From: Cymodocea nodosa
Lineage: Eukaryota; Streptophyta; Magnoliopsida; Alismatales; Cymodoceaceae
Length of the DNA stretch: 64,000 bases
Assembly (NCBI GenBank): GCA_036874045.1
Contig: JAZBRI010000010.1
Span: forward strand, 4,980,001 to 5,044,000
Direction: 5' to 3'
The notes under the pieces are model-generated. The model was not told where the DNA came from and made no database searches. It saw only the letters and a program-made list of their open reading frames with translations. The translations under genes were made by a program, and so were the position numbers. Positions 8,947 through 22,206 of the stretch are shown here, in pieces (position 1 is the first letter of the stretch; every line of letters begins with the position of its first letter).

Positions 8947-11900
8947 GAATTACTTTCGTAAACAAATATGTTCCAATCACATTGTCGAAGTCAAATGTGG
9001 AGTCCCTTTCAATAAAGTGCTACACGAGTAGTGCAACATTACAATGTTTTATTTGCACAATAATGTCGTAACAATCATGTTGCAATTTTTAATTCCGTCA
9101 ATGAATATTTTTCTCTTGTTGCAACAAGTTCAATTTTACTTTTCTACATATTTGAGTAATACGGTGAGAACTTCAAATGAATGTTGTAACCAACAACTTT
9201 GGCACAAGGCATCGACAACTTAAGAAATTTTTTTGAAAATCCATTCAACTTGTGACATTCGATGCTTGCACGTACGACAACATTCAAGCGTAACTGACTT
9301 ACACTTTCTCTTCCAATTTTCATTTCAAATCACCTATACCAAACTTCGTCCTCCAACCATTTCATCCGCTAGCATACACCTCAATTTTCTTATATTTTCA
9401 ATAGAAGGTAACCCTATTCTGCTTCCAAATGTTGTTGAATTTCTTGGTGCTGGTAATGAATATTTTAAATTATAATGTGATTTTAGTTTGTAATCGAAAC
9501 TATTCCCCATCAATATGTTTCGAGAGTTTATTCCATAGATTCACACGATCACTCAGTATTTCAATATTTTCCCAAGTTTAAGTTTTTCAACAACTTATCG
9601 AATGCTGCTTCGTCGCCAATTTTGAAGCAATAGATCTCTTCTTAACAATTTTAAAATTTAGAAGTAATTGCAGCCTTCAAAGTGAAGTATTTCTAGAAAA
9701 CTTAGTTGCGGGGAATTCTCTTGTGTAGCATCCAACTACAGAAATTGCTAGATTAACTGTCATATTTAGTACACTTTCTATGCTACCCATTGAGTATTAG
9801 TTGATAATTTTTGTTTTAAAGGCCTTAAGATATGCCTTTTTAAGCGAGGTAACAGTCGTAGAGTTTAATCACGACATCCATCACGAGCCTACTATCGGCT
9901 TTTCCCCTTTCCATGTCGCAATTTTGATATTTATCTCGTCGCATACATTGTCTTGTATTAAATCAATCACAAATCTGATTTGTTTTTTAACTCTTATTTT
10001 GCCTTTGTTCAGTTTGAGGAAATGACTTACTAGACTATTACAATGTACATGGTACACTCTTGTTACTTTACCTAATTAAAACTTTGACAACTCCAACATT
10101 ATTATTCTTCCTAAACCACAAATGAGTCATGACATCAATTGTTCGAGGTTGAGGTGCTAATACGTAAATTTCCACCAAAGTTAACGTGACGCAGAGTAAC
10201 AAAAACTAAATTTTCAGATTCAATTAAGCTAAGGTTAACTATTTCTTAAATAGGAAGGTTTTCTCCAACATTTCTTTTCTTCATCCCTAAACCACAACGT
10301 TCAATCTAGTCACAACACTACTTTAGTTGTAGAGCATCAAGTCTCTTGTTGCACCTACTATTCATTGTCTACAAAATTTGTGGGAAAGAAAGAAAACGAA
10401 GAAGATGGTGAAAAAAGGGATGATGCATATGCATGACATTGTGTTCTTCCCCACTGTTCGTTTGACTTTCTTCAATCTTGTGTCGTAAAAGGAGGATTGT
10501 GGCACCCATTGTTTTTCACCATCATTATCTTAAATCCTGAAAGGAAATATAAAAACAAAAATGATGTGATTTAGGTGGGCACAGAATGAGTTGTCCACTT
10601 CTCTTTCCACTTTTGTTTTATGCAATAGAAGGCACCCATGGGGTTGTCTTCCTGCCAGTCTTCTTCATCATTTCCTTTTAGATCGCTTGACTATAATAGG
10701 ATAATATGTACAAATGTAATAATTTATGCAGAGCATGTCGCACTAATATTTATGTACGATGAGGAAAATCCTTGAATTTCGTATGTACTGAGATGTGGGT
10801 ACAAAAAATTTGAAATGGCAATTTAGACTTATATGATAATAGATATTTGTCCAATCTATTATTTCCTAAAGTGCCCCTTCGGATATGTGACACACATAAA
10901 TTTGCATAGACTTTTAAATTATCAGATATGCAAAGACATATACTTAAACTATCTAAGATATTGAAATACTCATTGTTAGGTGTATAAAATGTCCAAATAT
11001 GGCATGCAGCATTTAGGGACAAATTTTCTAAACATACTTACGATTTTCTTTCTAAGCCGAATCACACAAAAACATTTTGGACTTTTCTTGATAAACAACA
11101 AAATTAAATATATCAGATCGTCTTTTATGTATTTTAATGTAACTAACATGATGCAAAGGAGACATCCTTCTTTTCAGGTAGTAAGGCAAGAAATTAATGA
11201 TAAATTGTTTGGATTTGTTCAAACACAAAGAACTGTAGGAGAAAACCCAAGTAAAATGTAGTGGCACATTCCCACACAACTCTCAACATTACTTTTCAAG
11301 TTACATAAATAAAATTGTGTGGTTGTGGAAATGCGTGATGAATTCCATGGTGTCCTCCATGTTTTCATTCACTTTTGGAACCAACATTGCAATAAGAACC
11401 GCTTATAGGTATAAAGGTGACGACATCTTCAGGGTTGAGATCAAGATCTTGCTGTGAGATTCCATCTTAACTTCGAAAAAATCCTTCATGATGATGTCAC
11501 AACTCCTATCTCCTCTCAACAAAATTGTACTACTCCTGGTTTTAATTTACCGTTTGGCTCTCCCTAACTAAAAAGATTTGACCTACATTGAAATGTAAAT
11601 TTCCTCAAAGTGTATAATAAATTAAATCGATGATTAGAACCAATATTAAAAATAATTCTAGCAACATAGATGCTACCACGATCTTTATTGATTGTTTAAT
11701 AGTTATCGTGTTGAGTAGACAGATGAAGCATCGTGCAATCCAAGACTACATTATAATGATTACTTAAAAATTAAACAACAAAAAACAAATTGGATGTTTG
11801 GAAACGATTCTTAAAACTCGATCAAATCCAATTAAAATAGTGAAATTCCTGATGTTATATTTCACTATAAATACGTGCCCTTTATTTGTCCCTTTCAACG

Positions 11901-11949
11901 AAAAGGAAAATACTGTGTACCATTCATTCAAGTCTATAGATTCACTAAC

Positions 11950-12261
11950 ATGGCAAACCCTAAGGCGATCCTTCTCGTTCTCATGGTTGTGCTTTGCATA
12001 GGCATGACCATGGGTGCTCGTAGTTTGGAGGTGGGGGGTGAAGGAGGTGGCAGTGGGGGAGGACGAGCAAGAGCTTCTGATGGTGCATCTGCTGCGGGAT
12101 TTGGATTTGGAGGTGGACGTGGGGGTGGGTATGACGACAATGGGAACTGGGTAGGAGGTGGTGGGAGAGGTGGTGGTGGTGGCTTGGTAACTTCAATACC
12201 TGGAGGTAGAGGAGCTGCTCGTGGTGGTGGTGATGGATGGGGTGAAGGATGGAAGCCTTGA
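11950..12261 (+). CDS. Secreted glycine-rich protein, copy 4
   Basis: Lies in unit 4 (11051-14365), with TATA at 11866 and AATAAA at 12326. The protein is identical to copy 1, and no unit-specific variant was seen. Confidence 0.88.
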   Translation: MANPKAILLVLMVVLCIGMTMGARSLEVGGEGGGSGGGRARASDGASAAGFGFGGGRGGGYDDNGNWVGGGGRGGGGGLVTSIPGGRGAARGGGDGWGEGWKP

Positions 12262-14687
12262 GAATTACTTTCGTAAACAAATATGTTCCAATCACATTGT
12301 CGAAGTCAAATGTGGAGTCCCTTTCAATAAAGTGCTACACGAGTAGTGCAACATTACAATGTTTTATTTGCACAATAATGTCGTAACAATCATGTTGCAA
12401 TTTTTAATTCCGTCAATGAATATTTTTCTCTTGTTGCAACAAGTTCAATTTTACTTTTCTACATATTTGAGTAATACGGTGAGAACTTCAAATGAATGTT
12501 GTAACCAACAACTTTGGCACAAGGCATCGACAACTTAAGAAATTTTTTTGAAAATCCATTCAACTTGTGACATTCGATGCTTGCACGTACGACAACATTC
12601 AAGCGTAACTGACTTACACTTTCTCTTCCAATTTTCATTTCAAATCACCTATACCAAACTTCGTCCTCCAACCATTTCATCCGCTAGCATACACCTCAAT
12701 TTTCTTATATTTTCAATAGAAGGTAACCCTATTCTGCTTCCAAATGTTGTTGAATTTCTTGGTGCTGGTAATGAATATTTTAAATTATAATGTGATTTTA
12801 GTTTGTAATCGAAACTATTCCCCATCAATATGTTTCGAGAGTTTATTCCATAGATTCACACGATCACTCAGTATTTCAATATTTTCCCAAGTTTAAGTTT
12901 TTCAACAACTTATCGAATGCTGCTTCGTCGCCAATTTTGAAGCAATAGATCTCTTCTTAACAATTTTAAAATTTAGAAGTAATTGCAGCCTTCAAAGTGA
13001 AGTATTTCTAGAAAACTTAGTTGCGGGGAATTCTCTTGTGTAGCATCCAACTACAGAAATTGCTAGATTAACTGTCATATTTAGTACACTTTCTATGCTA
13101 CCCATTGAGTATTAGTTGATAATTTTTGTTTTAAAGGCCTTAAGATATGCCTTTTTAAGCGAGGTAACAGTCGTAGAGTTTAATCACGACATCCATCACG
13201 AGCCTACTATCGGCTTTTCCCCTTTCCATGTCGCAATTTTGATATTTATCTCGTCGCATACATTGTCTTGTATTAAATCAATCACAAATCTGATTTGTTT
13301 TTTAACTCTTATTTTGCCTTTGTTCAGTTTGAGGAAATGACTTACTAGACTATTACAATGTACATGGTACACTCTTGTTACTTTACCTAATTAAAACTTT
13401 GACAACTCCAACATTATTATTCTTCCTAAACCACAAATGAGTCATGACATCAATTGTTCGAGGTTGAGGTGCTAATACGTAAATTTCCACCAAAGTTAAC
13501 GTGACGCAGAGTAACAAAAACTAAATTTTCAGATTCAATTAAGCTAAGGTTAACTATTTCTTAAATAGGAAGGTTTTCTCCAACATTTCTTTTCTTCATC
13601 CCTAAACCACAACGTTCAATCTAGTCACAACACTACTTTAGTTGTAGAGCATCAAGTCTCTTGTTGCACCTACTATTCATTGTCTACAAAATTTGTGGGA
13701 AAGAAAGAAAACGAAGAAGATGGTGAAAAAAGGGATGATGCATATGCATGACATTGTGTTCTTCCCCACTGTTCGTTTGACTTTCTTCAATCTTGTGTCG
13801 TAAAAGGAGGATTGTGGCACCCATTGTTTTTCACCATCATTATCTTAAATCCTGAAAGGAAATATAAAAACAAAAATGATGTGATTTAGGTGGGCACAGA
13901 ATGAGTTGTCCACTTCTCTTTCCACTTTTGTTTTATGCAATAGAAGGCACCCATGGGGTTGTCTTCCTGCCAGTCTTCTTCATCATTTCCTTTTAGATCG
14001 CTTGACTATAATAGGATAATATGTACAAATGTAATAATTTATGCAGAGCATGTCGCACTAATATTTATGTACGATGAGGAAAATCCTTGAATTTCGTATG
14101 TACTGAGATGTGGGTACAAAAAATTTGAAATGGCAATTTAGACTTATATGATAATAGATATTTGTCCAATCTATTATTTCCTAAAGTGCCCCTTCGGATA
14201 TGTGACACACATAAATTTGCATAGACTTTTAAATTATCAGATATGCAAAGACATATACTTAAACTATCTAAGATATTGAAATACTCATTGTTAGGTGTAT
14301 AAAATGTCCAAATATGGCATGCAGCATTTAGGGACAAATTTTCTAAACATACTTACGATTTTCTTTCTAAGCCGAATCACACAAAAACATTTTGGACTTT
14401 TCTTGATAAACAACAAAATTAAATATATCAGATCGTCTTTTATGTATTTTAATGTAACTAACATGATGCAAAGGAGACATCCTTCTTTTCAGGTAGTAAG
14501 GCAAGAAATTAATGATAAATTGTTTGGATTTGTTCAAACACAAAGAACTGTAGGAGAAAACCCAAGTAAAATGTAGTGGCACATTCCCACACAACTCTCA
14601 ACATTACTTTTCAAGTTACATAAATAAAATTGTGTGGTTGTGGAAATGCGTGATGAATTCCATGGTGTCCTCCATGTTTTCATTCAC

Positions 14688-14688
14688 C
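14688..14688. other. Private C variant upstream of copy 5
   Basis: Unit 5 reads TTCACCTTTGG where the other units read TTCACTTTTGG. It lies 577 bp before the ATG of copy 5, far from the TATA box, so an effect on expression is unlikely. It is a useful marker to tell this unit apart. Confidence 0.9.
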
Positions 14689-15264
14689 TTTGGAACCAAC
14701 ATTGCAATAAGAACCGCTTATAGGTATAAAGGTGACGACATCTTCAGGGTTGAGATCAAGATCTTGCTGTGAGATTCCATCTTAACTTCGAAAAAATCCT
14801 TCATGATGATGTCACAACTCCTATCTCCTCTCAACAAAATTGTACTACTCCTGGTTTTAATTTACCGTTTGGCTCTCCCTAACTAAAAAGATTTGACCTA
14901 CATTGAAATGTAAATTTCCTCAAAGTGTATAATAAATTAAATCGATGATTAGAACCAATATTAAAAATAATTCTAGCAACATAGATGCTACCACGATCTT
15001 TATTGATTGTTTAATAGTTATCGTGTTGAGTAGACAGATGAAGCATCGTGCAATCCAAGACTACATTATAATGATTACTTAAAAATTAAACAACAAAAAA
15101 CAAATTGGATGTTTGGAAACGATTCTTAAAACTCGATCAAATCCAATTAAAATAGTGAAATTCCTGATGTTATATTTCACTATAAATACGTGCCCTTTAT
15201 TTGTCCCTTTCAACGAAAAGGAAAATACTGTGTACCATTCATTCAAGTCTATAGATTCACTAAC

Positions 15265-15576
15265 ATGGCAAACCCTAAGGCGATCCTTCTCGTTCTCATG
15301 GTTGTGCTTTGCATAGGCATGACCATGGGTGCTCGTAGTTTGGAGGTGGGGGGTGAAGGAGGTGGCAGTGGGGGAGGACGAGCAAGAGCTTCTGATGGTG
15401 CATCTGCTGCGGGATTTGGATTTGGAGGTGGACGTGGGGGTGGGTATGACGACAATGGGAACTGGGTAGGAGGTGGTGGGAGAGGTGGTGGTGGTGGCTT
15501 GGTAACTTCAATACCTGGAGGTAGAGGAGCTGCTCGTGGTGGTGGTGATGGATGGGGTGAAGGATGGAAGCCTTGA
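15265..15576 (+). CDS. Secreted glycine-rich protein, copy 5
   Basis: Lies in unit 5 (14366-17680), with TATA at 15181 and AATAAA at 15641. The coding sequence is unchanged, and this is the only copy whose upstream region carries a private substitution (14688). Confidence 0.88.
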   Translation: MANPKAILLVLMVVLCIGMTMGARSLEVGGEGGGSGGGRARASDGASAAGFGFGGGRGGGYDDNGNWVGGGGRGGGGGLVTSIPGGRGAARGGGDGWGEGWKP

Positions 15577-18500
15577 GAATTACTTTCGTAAACAAATATG
15601 TTCCAATCACATTGTCGAAGTCAAATGTGGAGTCCCTTTCAATAAAGTGCTACACGAGTAGTGCAACATTACAATGTTTTATTTGCACAATAATGTCGTA
15701 ACAATCATGTTGCAATTTTTAATTCCGTCAATGAATATTTTTCTCTTGTTGCAACAAGTTCAATTTTACTTTTCTACATATTTGAGTAATACGGTGAGAA
15801 CTTCAAATGAATGTTGTAACCAACAACTTTGGCACAAGGCATCGACAACTTAAGAAATTTTTTTGAAAATCCATTCAACTTGTGACATTCGATGCTTGCA
15901 CGTACGACAACATTCAAGCGTAACTGACTTACACTTTCTCTTCCAATTTTCATTTCAAATCACCTATACCAAACTTCGTCCTCCAACCATTTCATCCGCT
16001 AGCATACACCTCAATTTTCTTATATTTTCAATAGAAGGTAACCCTATTCTGCTTCCAAATGTTGTTGAATTTCTTGGTGCTGGTAATGAATATTTTAAAT
16101 TATAATGTGATTTTAGTTTGTAATCGAAACTATTCCCCATCAATATGTTTCGAGAGTTTATTCCATAGATTCACACGATCACTCAGTATTTCAATATTTT
16201 CCCAAGTTTAAGTTTTTCAACAACTTATCGAATGCTGCTTCGTCGCCAATTTTGAAGCAATAGATCTCTTCTTAACAATTTTAAAATTTAGAAGTAATTG
16301 CAGCCTTCAAAGTGAAGTATTTCTAGAAAACTTAGTTGCGGGGAATTCTCTTGTGTAGCATCCAACTACAGAAATTGCTAGATTAACTGTCATATTTAGT
16401 ACACTTTCTATGCTACCCATTGAGTATTAGTTGATAATTTTTGTTTTAAAGGCCTTAAGATATGCCTTTTTAAGCGAGGTAACAGTCGTAGAGTTTAATC
16501 ACGACATCCATCACGAGCCTACTATCGGCTTTTCCCCTTTCCATGTCGCAATTTTGATATTTATCTCGTCGCATACATTGTCTTGTATTAAATCAATCAC
16601 AAATCTGATTTGTTTTTTAACTCTTATTTTGCCTTTGTTCAGTTTGAGGAAATGACTTACTAGACTATTACAATGTACATGGTACACTCTTGTTACTTTA
16701 CCTAATTAAAACTTTGACAACTCCAACATTATTATTCTTCCTAAACCACAAATGAGTCATGACATCAATTGTTCGAGGTTGAGGTGCTAATACGTAAATT
16801 TCCACCAAAGTTAACGTGACGCAGAGTAACAAAAACTAAATTTTCAGATTCAATTAAGCTAAGGTTAACTATTTCTTAAATAGGAAGGTTTTCTCCAACA
16901 TTTCTTTTCTTCATCCCTAAACCACAACGTTCAATCTAGTCACAACACTACTTTAGTTGTAGAGCATCAAGTCTCTTGTTGCACCTACTATTCATTGTCT
17001 ACAAAATTTGTGGGAAAGAAAGAAAACGAAGAAGATGGTGAAAAAAGGGATGATGCATATGCATGACATTGTGTTCTTCCCCACTGTTCGTTTGACTTTC
17101 TTCAATCTTGTGTCGTAAAAGGAGGATTGTGGCACCCATTGTTTTTCACCATCATTATCTTAAATCCTGAAAGGAAATATAAAAACAAAAATGATGTGAT
17201 TTAGGTGGGCACAGAATGAGTTGTCCACTTCTCTTTCCACTTTTGTTTTATGCAATAGAAGGCACCCATGGGGTTGTCTTCCTGCCAGTCTTCTTCATCA
17301 TTTCCTTTTAGATCGCTTGACTATAATAGGATAATATGTACAAATGTAATAATTTATGCAGAGCATGTCGCACTAATATTTATGTACGATGAGGAAAATC
17401 CTTGAATTTCGTATGTACTGAGATGTGGGTACAAAAAATTTGAAATGGCAATTTAGACTTATATGATAATAGATATTTGTCCAATCTATTATTTCCTAAA
17501 GTGCCCCTTCGGATATGTGACACACATAAATTTGCATAGACTTTTAAATTATCAGATATGCAAAGACATATACTTAAACTATCTAAGATATTGAAATACT
17601 CATTGTTAGGTGTATAAAATGTCCAAATATGGCATGCAGCATTTAGGGACAAATTTTCTAAACATACTTACGATTTTCTTTCTAAGCCGAATCACACAAA
17701 AACATTTTGGACTTTTCTTGATAAACAACAAAATTAAATATATCAGATCGTCTTTTATGTATTTTAATGTAACTAACATGATGCAAAGGAGACATCCTTC
17801 TTTTCAGGTAGTAAGGCAAGAAATTAATGATAAATTGTTTGGATTTGTTCAAACACAAAGAACTGTAGGAGAAAACCCAAGTAAAATGTAGTGGCACATT
17901 CCCACACAACTCTCAACATTACTTTTCAAGTTACATAAATAAAATTGTGTGGTTGTGGAAATGCGTGATGAATTCCATGGTGTCCTCCATGTTTTCATTC
18001 ACTTTTGGAACCAACATTGCAATAAGAACCGCTTATAGGTATAAAGGTGACGACATCTTCAGGGTTGAGATCAAGATCTTGCTGTGAGATTCCATCTTAA
18101 CTTCGAAAAAATCCTTCATGATGATGTCACAACTCCTATCTCCTCTCAACAAAATTGTACTACTCCTGGTTTTAATTTACCGTTTGGCTCTCCCTAACTA
18201 AAAAGATTTGACCTACATTGAAATGTAAATTTCCTCAAAGTGTATAATAAATTAAATCGATGATTAGAACCAATATTAAAAATAATTCTAGCAACATAGA
18301 TGCTACCACGATCTTTATTGATTGTTTAATAGTTATCGTGTTGAGTAGACAGATGAAGCATCGTGCAATCCAAGACTACATTATAATGATTACTTAAAAA
18401 TTAAACAACAAAAAACAAATTGGATGTTTGGAAACGATTCTTAAAACTCGATCAAATCCAATTAAAATAGTGAAATTCCTGATGTTATATTTCACTATAA

Positions 18501-18579
18501 ATACGTGCCCTTTATTTGTCCCTTTCAACGAAAAGGAAAATACTGTGTACCATTCATTCAAGTCTATAGATTCACTAAC

Positions 18580-18891
18580 ATGGCAAACCCTAAGGCGATC
18601 CTTCTCGTTCTCATGGTTGTGCTTTGCATAGGCATGACCATGGGTGCTCGTAGTTTGGAGGTGGGGGGTGAAGGAGGTGGCAGTGGGGGAGGACGAGCAA
18701 GAGCTTCTGATGGTGCATCTGCTGCGGGATTTGGATTTGGAGGTGGACGTGGGGGTGGGTATGACGACAATGGGAACTGGGTAGGAGGTGGTGGGAGAGG
18801 TGGTGGTGGTGGCTTGGTAACTTCAATACCTGGAGGTAGAGGAGCTGCTCGTGGTGGTGGTGATGGATGGGGTGAAGGATGGAAGCCTTGA
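18580..18891 (+). CDS. Secreted glycine-rich protein, copy 6
   Basis: Lies in unit 6 (17681-20995), with TATA at 18496 and AATAAA at 18956. The protein is identical to copy 1, and no unit-specific variant was seen. Confidence 0.88.
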   Translation: MANPKAILLVLMVVLCIGMTMGARSLEVGGEGGGSGGGRARASDGASAAGFGFGGGRGGGYDDNGNWVGGGGRGGGGGLVTSIPGGRGAARGGGDGWGEGWKP

Positions 18892-21800
18892 GAATTACTT
18901 TCGTAAACAAATATGTTCCAATCACATTGTCGAAGTCAAATGTGGAGTCCCTTTCAATAAAGTGCTACACGAGTAGTGCAACATTACAATGTTTTATTTG
19001 CACAATAATGTCGTAACAATCATGTTGCAATTTTTAATTCCGTCAATGAATATTTTTCTCTTGTTGCAACAAGTTCAATTTTACTTTTCTACATATTTGA
19101 GTAATACGGTGAGAACTTCAAATGAATGTTGTAACCAACAACTTTGGCACAAGGCATCGACAACTTAAGAAATTTTTTTGAAAATCCATTCAACTTGTGA
19201 CATTCGATGCTTGCACGTACGACAACATTCAAGCGTAACTGACTTACACTTTCTCTTCCAATTTTCATTTCAAATCACCTATACCAAACTTCGTCCTCCA
19301 ACCATTTCATCCGCTAGCATACACCTCAATTTTCTTATATTTTCAATAGAAGGTAACCCTATTCTGCTTCCAAATGTTGTTGAATTTCTTGGTGCTGGTA
19401 ATGAATATTTTAAATTATAATGTGATTTTAGTTTGTAATCGAAACTATTCCCCATCAATATGTTTCGAGAGTTTATTCCATAGATTCACACGATCACTCA
19501 GTATTTCAATATTTTCCCAAGTTTAAGTTTTTCAACAACTTATCGAATGCTGCTTCGTCGCCAATTTTGAAGCAATAGATCTCTTCTTAACAATTTTAAA
19601 ATTTAGAAGTAATTGCAGCCTTCAAAGTGAAGTATTTCTAGAAAACTTAGTTGCGGGGAATTCTCTTGTGTAGCATCCAACTACAGAAATTGCTAGATTA
19701 ACTGTCATATTTAGTACACTTTCTATGCTACCCATTGAGTATTAGTTGATAATTTTTGTTTTAAAGGCCTTAAGATATGCCTTTTTAAGCGAGGTAACAG
19801 TCGTAGAGTTTAATCACGACATCCATCACGAGCCTACTATCGGCTTTTCCCCTTTCCATGTCGCAATTTTGATATTTATCTCGTCGCATACATTGTCTTG
19901 TATTAAATCAATCACAAATCTGATTTGTTTTTTAACTCTTATTTTGCCTTTGTTCAGTTTGAGGAAATGACTTACTAGACTATTACAATGTACATGGTAC
20001 ACTCTTGTTACTTTACCTAATTAAAACTTTGACAACTCCAACATTATTATTCTTCCTAAACCACAAATGAGTCATGACATCAATTGTTCGAGGTTGAGGT
20101 GCTAATACGTAAATTTCCACCAAAGTTAACGTGACGCAGAGTAACAAAAACTAAATTTTCAGATTCAATTAAGCTAAGGTTAACTATTTCTTAAATAGGA
20201 AGGTTTTCTCCAACATTTCTTTTCTTCATCCCTAAACCACAACGTTCAATCTAGTCACAACACTACTTTAGTTGTAGAGCATCAAGTCTCTTGTTGCACC
20301 TACTATTCATTGTCTACAAAATTTGTGGGAAAGAAAGAAAACGAAGAAGATGGTGAAAAAAGGGATGATGCATATGCATGACATTGTGTTCTTCCCCACT
20401 GTTCGTTTGACTTTCTTCAATCTTGTGTCGTAAAAGGAGGATTGTGGCACCCATTGTTTTTCACCATCATTATCTTAAATCCTGAAAGGAAATATAAAAA
20501 CAAAAATGATGTGATTTAGGTGGGCACAGAATGAGTTGTCCACTTCTCTTTCCACTTTTGTTTTATGCAATAGAAGGCACCCATGGGGTTGTCTTCCTGC
20601 CAGTCTTCTTCATCATTTCCTTTTAGATCGCTTGACTATAATAGGATAATATGTACAAATGTAATAATTTATGCAGAGCATGTCGCACTAATATTTATGT
20701 ACGATGAGGAAAATCCTTGAATTTCGTATGTACTGAGATGTGGGTACAAAAAATTTGAAATGGCAATTTAGACTTATATGATAATAGATATTTGTCCAAT
20801 CTATTATTTCCTAAAGTGCCCCTTCGGATATGTGACACACATAAATTTGCATAGACTTTTAAATTATCAGATATGCAAAGACATATACTTAAACTATCTA
20901 AGATATTGAAATACTCATTGTTAGGTGTATAAAATGTCCAAATATGGCATGCAGCATTTAGGGACAAATTTTCTAAACATACTTACGATTTTCTTTCTAA
21001 GCCGAATCACACAAAAACATTTTGGACTTTTCTTGATAAACAACAAAATTAAATATATCAGATCGTCTTTTATGTATTTTAATGTAACTAACATGATGCA
21101 AAGGAGACATCCTTCTTTTCAGGTAGTAAGGCAAGAAATTAATGATAAATTGTTTGGATTTGTTCAAACACAAAGAACTGTAGGAGAAAACCCAAGTAAA
21201 ATGTAGTGGCACATTCCCACACAACTCTCAACATTACTTTTCAAGTTACATAAATAAAATTGTGTGGTTGTGGAAATGCGTGATGAATTCCATGGTGTCC
21301 TCCATGTTTTCATTCACTTTTGGAACCAACATTGCAATAAGAACCGCTTATAGGTATAAAGGTGACGACATCTTCAGGGTTGAGATCAAGATCTTGCTGT
21401 GAGATTCCATCTTAACTTCGAAAAAATCCTTCATGATGATGTCACAACTCCTATCTCCTCTCAACAAAATTGTACTACTCCTGGTTTTAATTTACCGTTT
21501 GGCTCTCCCTAACTAAAAAGATTTGACCTACATTGAAATGTAAATTTCCTCAAAGTGTATAATAAATTAAATCGATGATTAGAACCAATATTAAAAATAA
21601 TTCTAGCAACATAGATGCTACCACGATCTTTATTGATTGTTTAATAGTTATCGTGTTGAGTAGACAGATGAAGCATCGTGCAATCCAAGACTACATTATA
21701 ATGATTACTTAAAAATTAAACAACAAAAAACAAATTGGATGTTTGGAAACGATTCTTAAAACTCGATCAAATCCAATTAAAATAGTGAAATTCCTGATGT

Positions 21801-21894
21801 TATATTTCACTATAAATACGTGCCCTTTATTTGTCCCTTTCAACGAAAAGGAAAATACTGTGTACCATTCATTCAAGTCTATAGATTCACTAAC

Positions 21895-22206
21895 ATGGCA
21901 AACCCTAAGGCGATCCTTCTCGTTCTCATGGTTGTGCTTTGCATAGGCATGACCATGGGTGCTCGTAGTTTGGAGGTGGGGGGTGAAGGAGGTGGCAGTG
22001 GGGGAGGACGAGCAAGAGCTTCTGATGGTGCATCTGCTGCGGGATTTGGATTTGGAGGTGGACGTGGGGGTGGGTATGACGACAATGGGAACTGGGTAGG
22101 AGGTGGTGGGAGAGGTGGTGGTGGTGGCTTGGTAACTTCAATACCTGGAGGTAGAGGAGCTGCTCGTGGTGGTGGTGATGGATGGGGTGAAGGATGGAAG
22201 CCTTGA
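21895..22206 (+). CDS. Secreted glycine-rich protein, copy 7
   Basis: Lies in unit 7 (20996-24310), with TATA at 21811 and AATAAA at 22271. The gene is identical to copy 1. The unit carries the G variant at 24292, shared with units 1 and 8. Confidence 0.88.
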   Translation: MANPKAILLVLMVVLCIGMTMGARSLEVGGEGGGSGGGRARASDGASAAGFGFGGGRGGGYDDNGNWVGGGGRGGGGGLVTSIPGGRGAARGGGDGWGEGWKP

